This document shows, piece by piece, positions 39,397 through 47,949 of a stretch of 64,000 nt of DNA. The stretch spans positions 5,019-69,018 of the forward strand of contig DQGD01000001.1 of the NCBI GenBank assembly GCA_003533505.1, read 5' to 3'. The notes beneath the pieces were generated by a model that ran no database searches, was not told where the DNA came from, and worked only from the letters and a program-made list of their open reading frames with translations. Made by a program: the position numbers and the translations under genes. Each line of letters opens with the position of its first letter. Within the stretch, counting starts at the first letter, position 1. This DNA is from Clostridiales bacterium. GTDB lineage: Bacteria; Bacillota; Clostridia; Christensenellales; Pumilibacteraceae.

Positions 39397-41421
39397 TTAA
39401 GCCCTTGCCGTCGCTTTGCGTTTACCGAGGAAGAGCGCGCCTGCCGCGAGCACGAGCAGTCCGCCGCCTCCGATAAAGAACCACGGACCCACGGGCACAA
39501 TCGTGGAGCACGACTTGGTGTCGTCGGTAGTCTTGTCGGCGTTTTTGTCGGTAGTCTTGTCGGTGCTGTCGGTCGTATCCTTGGTATCGTCGACGACGGT
39601 GACGGTGAAGTCGACGGTGCGCTTTTCGTAGGTTACGGTCACGGTGACCGAGCCTGCCGCGGAGCTGTCGAAGCCTTTTACCATTTTGTCGGTGACTTCG
39701 ATTACCTTGGCTTCGGGTTTGTTACCCTCGCTGTCGGCGTAGAAGTTAGCCTCGACGACAAGTCCGGTAAGGTCAAGCTTCTCGCCCACCTTATAGGAGG
39801 TCTTGGTCGGCTGCGTGACAACCGTAAGCGATTCAATCTCGCTGAAATCTTCGTCCTCGGTGAGCTCGCCCACGAAGAACGCGTCGGAACTACCCTCACG
39901 ACCGTCGATTTCCTTGAAGAACGCATAGCCGTTCGCTTCGTCGGAAACCTTGCCGAAGTAGATGAGGTAGCCGCCGGCAACGCTTGCGCCGAAAGTGCCG
40001 GTGGTGACGTTTTCGGCAACGGTGACTGCAGTAAGGGAAGAGCCTGCCGAAAGGTCTATTTGTTTGAGGGTGGAATCTGCGGTAAGGAACAGATAGTTTT
40101 CGTACACCGCGTCCACGGTGACGGCTGCGCCCGAGGCGAGCTCGCCCTTTGCCACTCCGTCGACATAGAGCGTCGCGGTGACGGTGGACGACGAGTCGGA
40201 CGACGATTTGGACGACGAGTCGGACGACGAACCAGAACTCTTGGTGGTGGCAACCACGCTGACGACGTTGGTCACGTTGGCTTTGCCGAATTCGTAGTTC
40301 TGAACGAACGGATAGACGTCGAGTTTATCGAGGTCGGAAACGGCAAGCACGGGCTTGTCCACGTTCTCAACGTCGGCGTTTTTCTCGCTCGCCGCGTACT
40401 TTTCGTCGTTGGCTTTGAGCGCGTTGTGAAGGTTGGTCGCGAAAAGTTTGTTGGTGTAATTGTCCGCCTTGCGGTAGAAGAGGTAGCCGTCGCGCACGGT
40501 TTCGAGCGTGTACGAGTCATAGCCGTCCGCGCCGAAAACGTAGGATTCGGTTTCGCCGTCGGGGCGAACGTACTCCATTACCTCGCCGTTGGGCAGAGTG
40601 TCGTCGTCGGTTGCGGAACGCTTGTAGTAGATAAAATCGTAAATCGTGTTCTCGTCGATGCCCTTGTAATATACGGGCTTGACGGGCATGACCGCGTCGG
40701 TCACGTTTTCGGCGAGCTTAACCTTGTCCTCTACCTTGCCGTTCTTTTTGGCAATCTTGACGGTAATGAGGTCGGTGCCGTCGAGCACGGTGAGGAACAC
40801 GTTTTCGCCCACCGAGTAGAACGCGTAGGGCGAAGAATCGCTGTCCGCGGTCGTGGTGTAAATCTTTTTGGTGTTCTTGCCGTCCAGCGTCATGCGGAAG
40901 AAGTCGGTCTTTTTGTACTGAACGTCGCCCGTCTTATTCTTGAGATTGTTGGGGGAAGCGTAGTAGATGCAATCGTCGTAGATGAAGATGCCGCCCTCTT
41001 TGTAGCTTGCGGTGCCTACGGTCTTGGGAACGACGGTCTGAACGTCGATTACGTCCACCTCGTCGCGCTTATAGTCTACGTCCTTGTGCGATTTCAAGCC
41101 GAGCTCGGTGACGGTGTCGCGCTTTACCACGAACGCGCCGTCCGCGTTTTCGCCGAGAAGCTCCGCGCGGTACACGGCGCCCTTGACAACCTTGCCGAAC
41201 ACGTTAGCCGTGCCCTCGGTGTCCTCGTAGCCGCGAGTACCGTTTAAGAAATAAACGTAGTTACCGTACTGAACGGCGCTGCTACCGTTGCCCTCGACGG
41301 TGTACTCGGTGCTCTGCACGCCGCTTATTTCTACCTTGTTATAGTGGTCGCCCGAGCAGCCGAACAGCGCGATAACGCTGACGGCGAGCGTCGCTATGAT
41401 TGCAAATAGTTTTTTCGTCAT
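39397..41421 (-). CDS. Large lipoprotein with C-terminal membrane anchor, unknown
   Basis: 674 residues. Signal peptide with lipobox ALFGC (Cys about 22). The long extracytoplasmic region has repeated YxNYVYFLNG, GIFIYDDCIYYA, YENYLFLTAD-type strands like a beta-propeller. A Ser-rich stretch (SSGSSSDSSSKSSSDSSS) lies at about 395-412. Then a bacterial Ig-like domain (TKTSYKVGEKLDLTGLVVEA, about 545-620), a Thr/Asp/Lys linker and a hydrophobic end (WFFIGGGGLLVLAAGALFLG) with a basic tip. Own promoter and terminator. Role unknown; a surface binding protein is plausible. Confidence 0.8.
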   Translation of the reverse strand: MTKKLFAIIATLAVSVIALFGCSGDHYNKVEISGVQSTEYTVEGNGSSAVQYGNYVYFLNGTRGYEDTEGTANVFGKVVKGAVYRAELLGENADGAFVVKRDTVTELGLKSHKDVDYKRDEVDVIDVQTVVPKTVGTASYKEGGIFIYDDCIYYASPNNLKNKTGDVQYKKTDFFRMTLDGKNTKKIYTTTADSDSSPYAFYSVGENVFLTVLDGTDLITVKIAKKNGKVEDKVKLAENVTDAVMPVKPVYYKGIDENTIYDFIYYKRSATDDDTLPNGEVMEYVRPDGETESYVFGADGYDSYTLETVRDGYLFYRKADNYTNKLFATNLHNALKANDEKYAASEKNADVENVDKPVLAVSDLDKLDVYPFVQNYEFGKANVTNVVSVVATTKSSGSSSDSSSKSSSDSSSTVTATLYVDGVAKGELASGAAVTVDAVYENYLFLTADSTLKQIDLSAGSSLTAVTVAENVTTGTFGASVAGGYLIYFGKVSDEANGYAFFKEIDGREGSSDAFFVGELTEDEDFSEIESLTVVTQPTKTSYKVGEKLDLTGLVVEANFYADSEGNKPEAKVIEVTDKMVKGFDSSAAGSVTVTVTYEKRTVDFTVTVVDDTKDTTDSTDKTTDKNADKTTDDTKSCSTIVPVGPWFFIGGGGLLVLAAGALFLGKRKATARA

Positions 41422-41475
41422 TTACATAACTCCATTTTACCGGTTACGATAGTTAAAATTTATCAGTTACGATAC

Positions 41476-41504
41476 ATTATAAGATAAATCGCAATTTAAG
41501 TCAA
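41476..41504 (-). promoter_or_regulatory. SigA promoter of the large lipoprotein gene
   Basis: Minus strand TTGACT (41499-41504), 17-base spacer, TATAAT (41476-41481), about 55 bases before the ATG. Confidence 0.8.
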
Positions 41505-41696
41505 CCGTTTAATCGCGAAAACGGAAATTTACCGTCGTTTTTACCGTGATTTCGCCGTGCACGGGCTGCCGCGCGCCGCTTCCCCGTCTATTTAATATTG
41601 ACAAAAAACGCCCCCGTCAAACCGCCTAGTCTACGTGAGCGCCGATTTAAGGGGCAAGCCGCCCCTGTTTTGCCGATTAAGCCGCCGATTAAGCCG

Positions 41697-42803
41697 TCAC
41701 GAATCGAGTTTCACCGACGAGCCGTCCTGCGCGTTCTGGTACAAAAGCCAATAGCCCTTGCCCTCGGGGTCGGAGGAATCGAGCGGCAGAAACGCCGCTT
41801 CGCCCAGGTATTCGGGCGCAGGCGAACCGAAAACACCCGGAAGCGCATAGCAAACGTAGTCGGGCTTTTCGCCGATAAGCCCTACCGAAAAACTTTTCGT
41901 TTCCGAATAATTTACTTTCACGCATTTCGACTGCGGTAAAAGCTTTTCCAGCGTTTCGTCGCGCTCGCCGTTCTTAAACAGCTCGTCGATTTTGCCGGCA
42001 ATCCGCTCGTAGAACGCGAGCTTTCTGCCCTTTATGGGCGTCTCTCGCGCGGCGGCTTGCGGCATAGCTCCCGTCGCCTGAGTTCTTGCCGTGTGCGCGT
42101 GACAGGCGGAGCGCAGCGAACGGACGTAATCCGCCTGAATGTCGCTTATGCCCCTTGCCGCCGAAAACGACTGCGCACTCACGCTCGCGCGGCTCGCCGA
42201 AATGCTTTTTATGTAGCTGCGCCCCAGCTCGAACACCGAGCTTGCGGCGTTTTCGCTCGGCTTGCCGCCGACGTAAGCCACTCGTATGCCCTGCTCGTTC
42301 ACTTCCTCGGCAGGGCGAGCATAGTAGTTTACCGAGGCTACGGCGTTGTCGGCGTACCCTTCCCCGGACGGGAAAATGTCCCCGAACAGGCTTTCGGTCG
42401 TAGAATAGCGGAACGGCTCCTTCGCCGCAGCAATCGCCTTTTTATCATTCTCGCTCGTCGCATCGCGTTCTCCTTTTTTCGGTAATACGGGCAGGCTTTT
42501 CATGCGTTCGCGCGCCCGTGTGCCGTAGGCGACGGCGTTGCCGCTCCCGTCGTACACGGCAAAGTGCGCGTTGTCCACGTCGGTTTCGCCATTAAGCCGC
42601 AGCGTTTTCTCGCGCGTAACGTCGCCGAAAAGCTCGTACCGCGCCGCTACGCCGCCCGAAAACACCGCGAGCTCGTAGCCCGTGCCGCTAAGCCCGTGCA
42701 AGTTTATCGTCGCCGTCATGACGCCGCCGTCGAGCACGGTCTTGACGGTGCCGCTCGCGCCGCCTGCGCCCACCAATACGATAAGTCTTTTTTTGAAAGT
42801 CAT
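41697..42803 (-). CDS. Unrecognised protein with beta-rich N-terminal domain
   Basis: 368 residues from the ATG at 42803, with GGGAGG ahead. Despite the LIVLVGAGGASG start there is no Walker lysine or Rossmann pattern; the first 100 residues look like beta sandwich (TATINLHGLSGTGYELAVFSG is part of it). The middle (105-280) is Ala/Ser/Glu-rich and probably disordered. The last 85 residues form a compact domain with DYVCYALPGVFG and GKGYWLLYQNAQDG. No signal peptide or membrane helix. I recognise no family. It is isolated between two gaps. Confidence 0.7.
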   Translation of the reverse strand: MTFKKRLIVLVGAGGASGTVKTVLDGGVMTATINLHGLSGTGYELAVFSGGVAARYELFGDVTREKTLRLNGETDVDNAHFAVYDGSGNAVAYGTRARERMKSLPVLPKKGERDATSENDKKAIAAAKEPFRYSTTESLFGDIFPSGEGYADNAVASVNYYARPAEEVNEQGIRVAYVGGKPSENAASSVFELGRSYIKSISASRASVSAQSFSAARGISDIQADYVRSLRSACHAHTARTQATGAMPQAAARETPIKGRKLAFYERIAGKIDELFKNGERDETLEKLLPQSKCVKVNYSETKSFSVGLIGEKPDYVCYALPGVFGSPAPEYLGEAAFLPLDSSDPEGKGYWLLYQNAQDGSSVKLDS

Positions 42804-42896
42804 GCTCGCCTCCCTGCGGCGCGGTTTCGTCACGCCTTTCCCGACGTTCCTTTATTTATATGCGCATACGGGCATAAACTTGACAATCTCGCGGCA

Positions 42897-42932
42897 TAAA
42901 AAAAGACCTCACCGCGTAACTGCGATAAGGTC
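42897..42932 (-). terminator. Terminator after the cupin gene
   Basis: Minus-strand stem GACCUUAUCGC / GCGGUGAGGUC (42905-42932) with two U-G pairs, loop of 6, then seven or more T. 52 bases past the cupin stop. Confidence 0.75.
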
Positions 42933-42984
42933 GCTTTATTTTATTCGCTTAATTTAATCGTCGCGTATTTTCGGCAAACGGCGG

Positions 42985-43317
42985 TTAAAACACCACGACG
43001 AGCAGCATCTTAAAACGTTCCTGTCCGTACACCGCGTGAGGGTGCTTTGCCGGCATCACTATCGACTGCCCCTCTGTGAGCGTGTAATCCGTGCCGTCGA
43101 CGGTGATTTTGCCCACGCCGTCGAGGCAGGTGACGAACGCGTCGCCGCCGGACTCGTGCGTGGAAATTCCCTCGCCCTTGTCGAACGAGAACAGCGTTAT
43201 GCTCACATAGTCGTTCTGCGTGAGCGTCTTGCTGACCACCTGTCCGTCGCGGTACTCGACTTCGTCCTTGAGCGTGAGCGCCTTTGCCTTGTCGATGTTT
43301 TTAATAAGGTTTTTCAT
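42985..43317 (-). CDS. Small cupin protein
   Basis: 110 residues, a single cupin barrel. Motif 1 is GISTHESGGDAFVTCLDGVG, with the His and Glu/Asp positions, and motif 2 is VMPAKHPHAVYG. The metal ligands look partly kept (H, E, then H). Binding partner unknown. It follows the CvpA-fusion gene by 4 bases, so the two are co-translated. No good SD of its own. Confidence 0.88.
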   Translation of the reverse strand: MKNLIKNIDKAKALTLKDEVEYRDGQVVSKTLTQNDYVSITLFSFDKGEGISTHESGGDAFVTCLDGVGKITVDGTDYTLTEGQSIVMPAKHPHAVYGQERFKMLLVVVF

Positions 43318-43321
43318 TACT

Positions 43322-44797
43322 TTACGCCCCGGTATTCTCGCCGCCGGCCTCGGGCGCTTTCGCCGCCTCGATAATCGCGTTGATTGCGGCTTTTGCTTTG
43401 TCGAGCTCTGTTTGAACTCCGTCCTCGCTCGCAGCCGCGTTTATCGCATCCGTGGCGGCGGTTTTTGCGGCGTTCACCTTTTCGATATTCGCCGCGTCGA
43501 GCACGTTGGCTTTGATTGCGTTGTCGGCGAACTCGTTAAGCTCCGTCACGCACGCCGCTTTTTTGTTGGCAAGAGCGTTCTCCTGGTTGACGGTGAGCAC
43601 GGCGTTGATTTTAGCCGCGTAGCTGTCGCAAATCGAATTTACCTGCTCGACGGTCGTCGCCTTGTCTATCTCGATGTAGCCGGCGTTTCCGAGGGCTACA
43701 ATCAGATTAAAGTTGTCTTCCGAGTACGCGCTGGCGTCCGTCCACTTGTCGGCTTCGCCTATTTTATCTTTCTTGAGCTGCTCGAGCGCGGCTTTCTTTT
43801 CGGTCTTAGCCGCCGCAAGCTCTTCCTCCTGCGCCTTGGTGTAAACGGCGTCGATATTCTTCTTTGCCGCTTCCAGCGCGGAATTTACTTCGTCGCGGTT
43901 ATTCGCCGCGTTTATGGCGGCTTTGCCGTTCTCCACGCACACGTCGAGGTTGGTCTTGCCGGCTTCGGTGTACTCGGCTGCGGCTTCCTTTTCGGTGCGA
44001 TAAGCGGTAAGCGAGTTTATCGCCTCGGTTCTGATTTCCTCCAGCGTGACCTTGTTTATGCCGGCGGCAGACAGAAGCGCCTCGGTTTTTTCGGTGTTGT
44101 CCGCGCCGCCGTAGACAATCGCGTCGTAAGCCTTGTAGGTGTACTCGCAGGCGAATTTGCCGATAATTCCGCTGCCTGCGGTGTCGGTATAGTTAGCAGC
44201 GAACCCGAACGGATAGATGACGGTGGACGCAATCAGCAGTACCATGACTACCGCCGCGCCGCGCACCGCTCCGAACAGAAAGCCCACAAAACGGCTCCAG
44301 GCGCGCACCTGACCGTGAAGAAAAATCTTTTTGAGCAGCCATGCGACAAGCGCGAACACGAGGCGCACCACGATGTAGAGAATGATGCTCAGCACGACCG
44401 CCAAAGTGTTTATGGCAAGGTTAATCGCGATAAACTGCGCATAGGTTATATTGTAGGCTTCGGGGCCGCCGAGCGCGGTGAAGCGGTCTATCATGGGGTT
44501 GATAAACAGTCCGAGCGCGCCGTCGAGTTTGGAGCCCGCGCCGACCGACAAGACATTCTCTCCGAAAGAATTGTAGTACAGCGAGTACAGCGAAATCTTG
44601 CCGTTGCCCGCAACCAGGCTGCGCACAAACTCCGCGCCGAGCAGCGCGTTTACGACGTACCTTGCGATAAGACCCGTGACTAAAAGCGCCGCGGCAAAGC
44701 ATATTATCTTTATAAGCGTTTTGCCAAAACCCTTCCACAGACCTATCAGCGCGAAAAACGCGATTATAGCGATGATGGCGATGTCTACATAATTCAT
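43322..44797 (-). CDS. CvpA-family membrane protein with C-terminal helical repeats
   Basis: 491 residues. The first 210 residues are a CvpA domain (MNYVDIAIIAIIAFFALIGLWKGFGKT, four helices and the LFGAVRGAAVVMVL end). CvpA proteins are normally 160-220 residues. The extra 280 residues are alpha-helical and built of irregular repeats of about 60 residues rich in Ala, Lys and Glu with NxAxxxxxVNxALxxAKxxIDA-type units, like FIVAR/DUF1542 repeats of Gram-positive surface proteins. The C-terminus after the last helix would lie outside the cell. Function unknown; colicin V names are historical. Confidence 0.85.
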   Translation of the reverse strand: MNYVDIAIIAIIAFFALIGLWKGFGKTLIKIICFAAALLVTGLIARYVVNALLGAEFVRSLVAGNGKISLYSLYYNSFGENVLSVGAGSKLDGALGLFINPMIDRFTALGGPEAYNITYAQFIAINLAINTLAVVLSIILYIVVRLVFALVAWLLKKIFLHGQVRAWSRFVGFLFGAVRGAAVVMVLLIASTVIYPFGFAANYTDTAGSGIIGKFACEYTYKAYDAIVYGGADNTEKTEALLSAAGINKVTLEEIRTEAINSLTAYRTEKEAAAEYTEAGKTNLDVCVENGKAAINAANNRDEVNSALEAAKKNIDAVYTKAQEEELAAAKTEKKAALEQLKKDKIGEADKWTDASAYSEDNFNLIVALGNAGYIEIDKATTVEQVNSICDSYAAKINAVLTVNQENALANKKAACVTELNEFADNAIKANVLDAANIEKVNAAKTAATDAINAAASEDGVQTELDKAKAAINAIIEAAKAPEAGGENTGA

Positions 44798-44866
44798 AAT
44801 CGAATTCTCCTTGATTTATAAGTTCGCTCGCGGTTAAAACGCCGCCGAGCCGTCAATAATCGTAAA

Positions 44867-45460
44867 ATGATATTTGCCTCGTTACAAAAAAGCATTGACG
44901 ATTTTCTGTCAAACGATACCTTGCCGCCCGTAGTCCTGTGCATCGGCACCGACCTCGTGGTGGGCGACGCTTTCGGTCCGCTCGTGGGCGATATTCTGAC
45001 GCGCCGCTTCAACCTGCCAGCGTTTGTCTACGGCACGCTGGCGCTGCCCGTCACCGCCGTCACGCTCCCCTCCGTCGTCGACTTTATAGAAGCGCGGCAC
45101 GAGGGTCAAAAAATAATCGCGGTGGACTCGGGGCTAGGCGCTGCCCGTGACGTCGGGCGCATAAGCGCGAGGCGCGGCGGAGTCAAACCCGGGCTCGCGA
45201 CGGGAAAGAAGCTTCCCGAAATCGGCGATTTTTCCGTGATTGCCACCGTGGGCGTGCTCGGCGAAAGCAACGCGCTCTCGTCCGTGCGGCTGGGCTTCGT
45301 GTCCGCTCTTGCCGAAGTCGCGGCGAGCGCGATAAACGGCGCGATTGCGGCTCGCCTCGGCAGTCCGCGCCGCCGTCATGTCGCCGGCGAAAACTACGCA
45401 AAAACGGAGCTTAGTCCGCACTACCCTTTATCCGTAAATAATAATAAGTCCTTTTATTAA
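44867..45460 (+). CDS. yyaC: YyaC-like sporulation protein (DUF1256)
   Basis: 197 residues. VLCIGTDLVVGDAFGPLVGDIL, YGTLALPVTA, IAVDSGLGA and ATVGVLGESNALSSVRLG are the DUF1256 motifs, related to the germination protease GPR fold. YyaC is a forespore protein of unclear activity in Bacillus. The ATG at 44867 has only a poor SD. It is divergent from the CvpA fusion gene with 69 bases between; I could not identify a forespore promoter there. Confidence 0.9.
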   Translation: MIFASLQKSIDDFLSNDTLPPVVLCIGTDLVVGDAFGPLVGDILTRRFNLPAFVYGTLALPVTAVTLPSVVDFIEARHEGQKIIAVDSGLGAARDVGRISARRGGVKPGLATGKKLPEIGDFSVIATVGVLGESNALSSVRLGFVSALAEVAASAINGAIAARLGSPRRRHVAGENYAKTELSPHYPLSVNNNKSFY

Positions 45461-45558
45461 AAAACCGATTACACTAACATTAAAATCAGATTAGAAAATT
45501 TTACGCGCCCGATATAGCCGCCGCGTCGCGGCTTTTGTCGTGGGGCATATAACGCCTA

Positions 45559-45602
45559 AAGAAATCCGCTACTCGATTATAGCGGATTTCTTGTTTATTC
45601 TT
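45559..45602 (+). terminator. Terminator after yyaC
   Basis: Perfect 13-bp stem AAGAAATCCGCTA (45559-45571) with TAGCGGATTTCTT (45580-45592), loop of 8, then GTTTATTCTTTT. It lies 100 bases past the stop. Confidence 0.7.
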
Positions 45603-45655
45603 TTAAGTTCTGTTATTCGGCTGTTCGGCGCGAATTATTTAACGGGAAACGGCGA

Positions 45656-46432
45656 TTACTTGTCCCAATCGGCAATCGAGGGCAGAATCACGTCGAGCTT
45701 CATTCCCGACTTATTGTAGTCCTCGAGCGTGGTTTCGCCGCTGAGCACAAGCACGGAAACGAAGCCGTTGTTGACGGCGAACTGCATATCGGTACTAAGT
45801 CTGTCGCCCACCATGGCGATTTCTTCGGGCTTCAGCCCCAGCAGTCTTTCCACCGACTCGCCTATCGGGCGGTTGGGCTTGCCGCAAACGAGCAGCGGAC
45901 TTACGCCCGTCGATTTTTCTATCAGCGCGATAAACGAGCCGACGTCGGGCTTCATTCCGCCCTCTTTCGGACAGTTGATATCGGCGTGAGTGGTTATGTA
46001 CGGCACGCCGTTCCTTATAAAGTCGCACAGTTTTTCCAGCCGCGGATAGTCGAACGTGGTGTCGAAGCCCACCACTGCGAGGTCGGGTTCGGTTTCGGTC
46101 AGCGTTATGCCGCCGCGCTCGAACTCGGCGCGAAGGTTAGCGTTGCCGAAAAGAAAAATCTTTTTGCCGGCGTAGTGACTGCTTAGGTACTCGACCGTGG
46201 CGTTGCCGGAGGTGAAAACGTCGTCCTCCGTCACGTCGAAGCCCATTCCTTTCAGCTTCGCCTCATAGTCCGACCGCGCCGCCGAGCTGTTGTTGGTGAG
46301 AAACATCGCGCGCGAAAACGCGTTCATGCGCCTGACCGCGTCGACAGCGCCGTCTATCAATCGGTTTCCGAGGTACACGGTTCCGTCCATGTCCAGCAAA
46401 AAGCACTTTACGTTCTTTAGTTTTTCATTCAT
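45656..46432 (-). CDS. HAD-IIA phosphatase (AraL/NagD-like)
   Basis: 258 residues. DMDGTVYLG with catalytic D14 and D16, FLTNNSS (motif II), the C2 cap, then KPNRPIG (motif III Lys) and VGDRLSTDMQFAVNNG (motif IV). Dephosphorylates small sugar or glycerol phosphates in the cytoplasm. It lies 27 bases after an AraM-like gene, echoing the araL-araM pair of B. subtilis. SD AAAGGA. Confidence 0.93.
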   Translation of the reverse strand: MNEKLKNVKCFLLDMDGTVYLGNRLIDGAVDAVRRMNAFSRAMFLTNNSSAARSDYEAKLKGMGFDVTEDDVFTSGNATVEYLSSHYAGKKIFLFGNANLRAEFERGGITLTETEPDLAVVGFDTTFDYPRLEKLCDFIRNGVPYITTHADINCPKEGGMKPDVGSFIALIEKSTGVSPLLVCGKPNRPIGESVERLLGLKPEEIAMVGDRLSTDMQFAVNNGFVSVLVLSGETTLEDYNKSGMKLDVILPSIADWDK

Positions 46433-46459
46433 TTTTAATCCTTTGCTTCGCCTCGAGGC

Positions 46460-47731
46460 TTAACGGAACGCGCGTGCCGCACCCGTGACCAATCCCTCGA
46501 GATAGCCTGCCTGCTTTATGATTTTTATCAGCGAATCGCCGCCGCGCATTTCGGTCGCAAGCGCGAGGCTCAGCCCGACGTCGCTTGCGGTTGCATAATT
46601 ATTATAAGAATATCCCTTGTCTTTGTAAAGTCTTTTTATGCGTTTTGCGGAGTATGCGAGCGTTTTTTCGATAATCAGACAGCGCGAAACGAGGTCGGCG
46701 CGGTACTCTTTCAGTATGTAAGCCGCGCGCTCGAGTCCGACAAGCTCTTCTCTGTCCGAAATCGCCCTCGCCGCGGCGAACGGGCTGATTTTTATTCTTG
46801 CCATAAGCTCCAGCCGCAGGTTGCCGTCGGGCGCGGCTACAGGAAGCGTGGGCAGCAGCGACAGAAACGCCGCGTACAGCCTGATAATCGGCAACGCCGT
46901 CAGCACTTCGTTCTCGCCGCGCAGTTTCGGGATTTCGTTTCTGCTGCGCTTCAACGCTTCCAGCGCTTCCGCAGCCAAAGCCGCGCCGCCGCCCGAAAGC
47001 CGCGGATTTTCTCCGCACGCTCGCGACAGCCGCGCCGTCGCCTTGCCCGTCAGTTCCTTGTCGGGTTTGTCCGCCGACAATAGTTCCGCCACGCTTTTCG
47101 CGACTATCCCGAAGCCCGAATCCTCGTTCTCTCTGCCCGAAACGAGCCCCGTCGCGAACGCGTCGAACGCCGAAACCAGCCGACTGCACGCAATTCCGTA
47201 AGCCGCGGCGTTGCGGACGTCCGAATCCGGGTAAAGCGAATAATCGAACAAAACCAAATCGGGCTTGACCGCGCGGTATTTGCCCGTGCCGTCCCGTCCC
47301 CTCAACGTCGAAACGAACGTGTGATAGTTTACGTCGGCTTGCGACAGCGCGACTACGCACAGCGGCAAGCCGTAACGCGCGGCGACGAATTTTCCCGCGT
47401 CGACAAGTTCGCCGTCGCCTGCCGCTATCACGAGCTTCACGTCCTCGCCCGGGCGAACGCTCTTTGCAAACTCCTTTAAGCCGTCGCTCGTTTTTTCCGG
47501 ATAAGCCGCCGAAACGCGGAATTTCCGCGCAATGGCTTCGCGCACCGCGGCTTCCGACTTGCCCTCGCACGCAATCAGCAGCGCACGGCTACCCTCCGGC
47601 GCGATTTCGGTAAGCGCTCCCGGCAAATCTCTCAATACGCCCGTGCCCTCGAGGTCGGCGTGCGGCTTGCGGCGCGTTCCGTCCTCTTCACGGCTATGCT
47701 CGTTTTCTATCGTGTTTTTCGTTTCTTCCAT
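46460..47731 (-). CDS. AraM/glycerol-1-phosphate dehydrogenase-like protein, probably inactive
   Basis: 423 residues. The middle matches the iron-containing/G1P dehydrogenase fold: LVIAAGDGELVDAGKFVAARYGLPLCVV resembles the cofactor block GGGxxxDxAK, then a TxxxxDG-like VALSQADVNYHTF and PDLVLFDYSLY. But GGG is replaced by AGDG, the metal-binding GxGD region reads YGIACSRLV, and the later His ligands cannot be found. The N-terminal 25 residues are an added polar stretch. It looks like a degenerate relative whose catalysis is lost, kept next to a HAD phosphatase. Family call is mine, from motifs. Confidence 0.6.
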   Translation of the reverse strand: MEETKNTIENEHSREEDGTRRKPHADLEGTGVLRDLPGALTEIAPEGSRALLIACEGKSEAAVREAIARKFRVSAAYPEKTSDGLKEFAKSVRPGEDVKLVIAAGDGELVDAGKFVAARYGLPLCVVALSQADVNYHTFVSTLRGRDGTGKYRAVKPDLVLFDYSLYPDSDVRNAAAYGIACSRLVSAFDAFATGLVSGRENEDSGFGIVAKSVAELLSADKPDKELTGKATARLSRACGENPRLSGGGAALAAEALEALKRSRNEIPKLRGENEVLTALPIIRLYAAFLSLLPTLPVAAPDGNLRLELMARIKISPFAAARAISDREELVGLERAAYILKEYRADLVSRCLIIEKTLAYSAKRIKRLYKDKGYSYNNYATASDVGLSLALATEMRGGDSLIKIIKQAGYLEGLVTGAARAFR

Positions 47732-47762
47732 TATTTTTCCGCTCCGTCGTTTCTTCGGACGA

Positions 47763-47771
47763 ATTATACCA
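47763..47771 (-). promoter_or_regulatory. Candidate extended -10 promoter of the AraM-like gene
   Basis: Minus strand TGGTATAAT (47763-47771), about 32 bases before the ATG. No good -35 box was found. Confidence 0.35.
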
Positions 47772-47891
47772 CAGGTGAACCGCCTGCCGAGCGCAATAAT
47801 TCGCGCGGTTTTCGGTTATTTTGTCGAAACGGGCGAAATCGGCGCGGCGATTATTATGACGATTATTATATAGAACGCGGCGACTATAACG

Positions 47892-47920
47892 AAAAAACGC
47901 GCGGAGTTTCGTCCGTGCGC
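47892..47920 (-). terminator. Terminator after the PrsA-like gene
   Basis: Minus-strand stem CGCACGGA / TCCGCGCG with a one-base bulge (47912-47920 and 47898-47905), then TTTTTT; 30 bases past the stop. Confidence 0.65.
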
Positions 47921-47949
47921 TTTCTCTTGCGTTCGTAATTTAATTCGGG

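Noticed and set aside
40180..40235. Short direct repeats around gacgacgagtcgga
   Set aside because: They encode the Ser-rich stretch of the lipoprotein and are not an intergenic repeat or CRISPR.
39295..41247. A 650-codon plus-strand open frame
   Set aside because: It is antisense to the large lipoprotein gene, which has signal peptide, lipobox, promoter and terminator; the plus-strand product is Val/Arg-rich with no domain. Long antisense frames are common in this GC-rich DNA.
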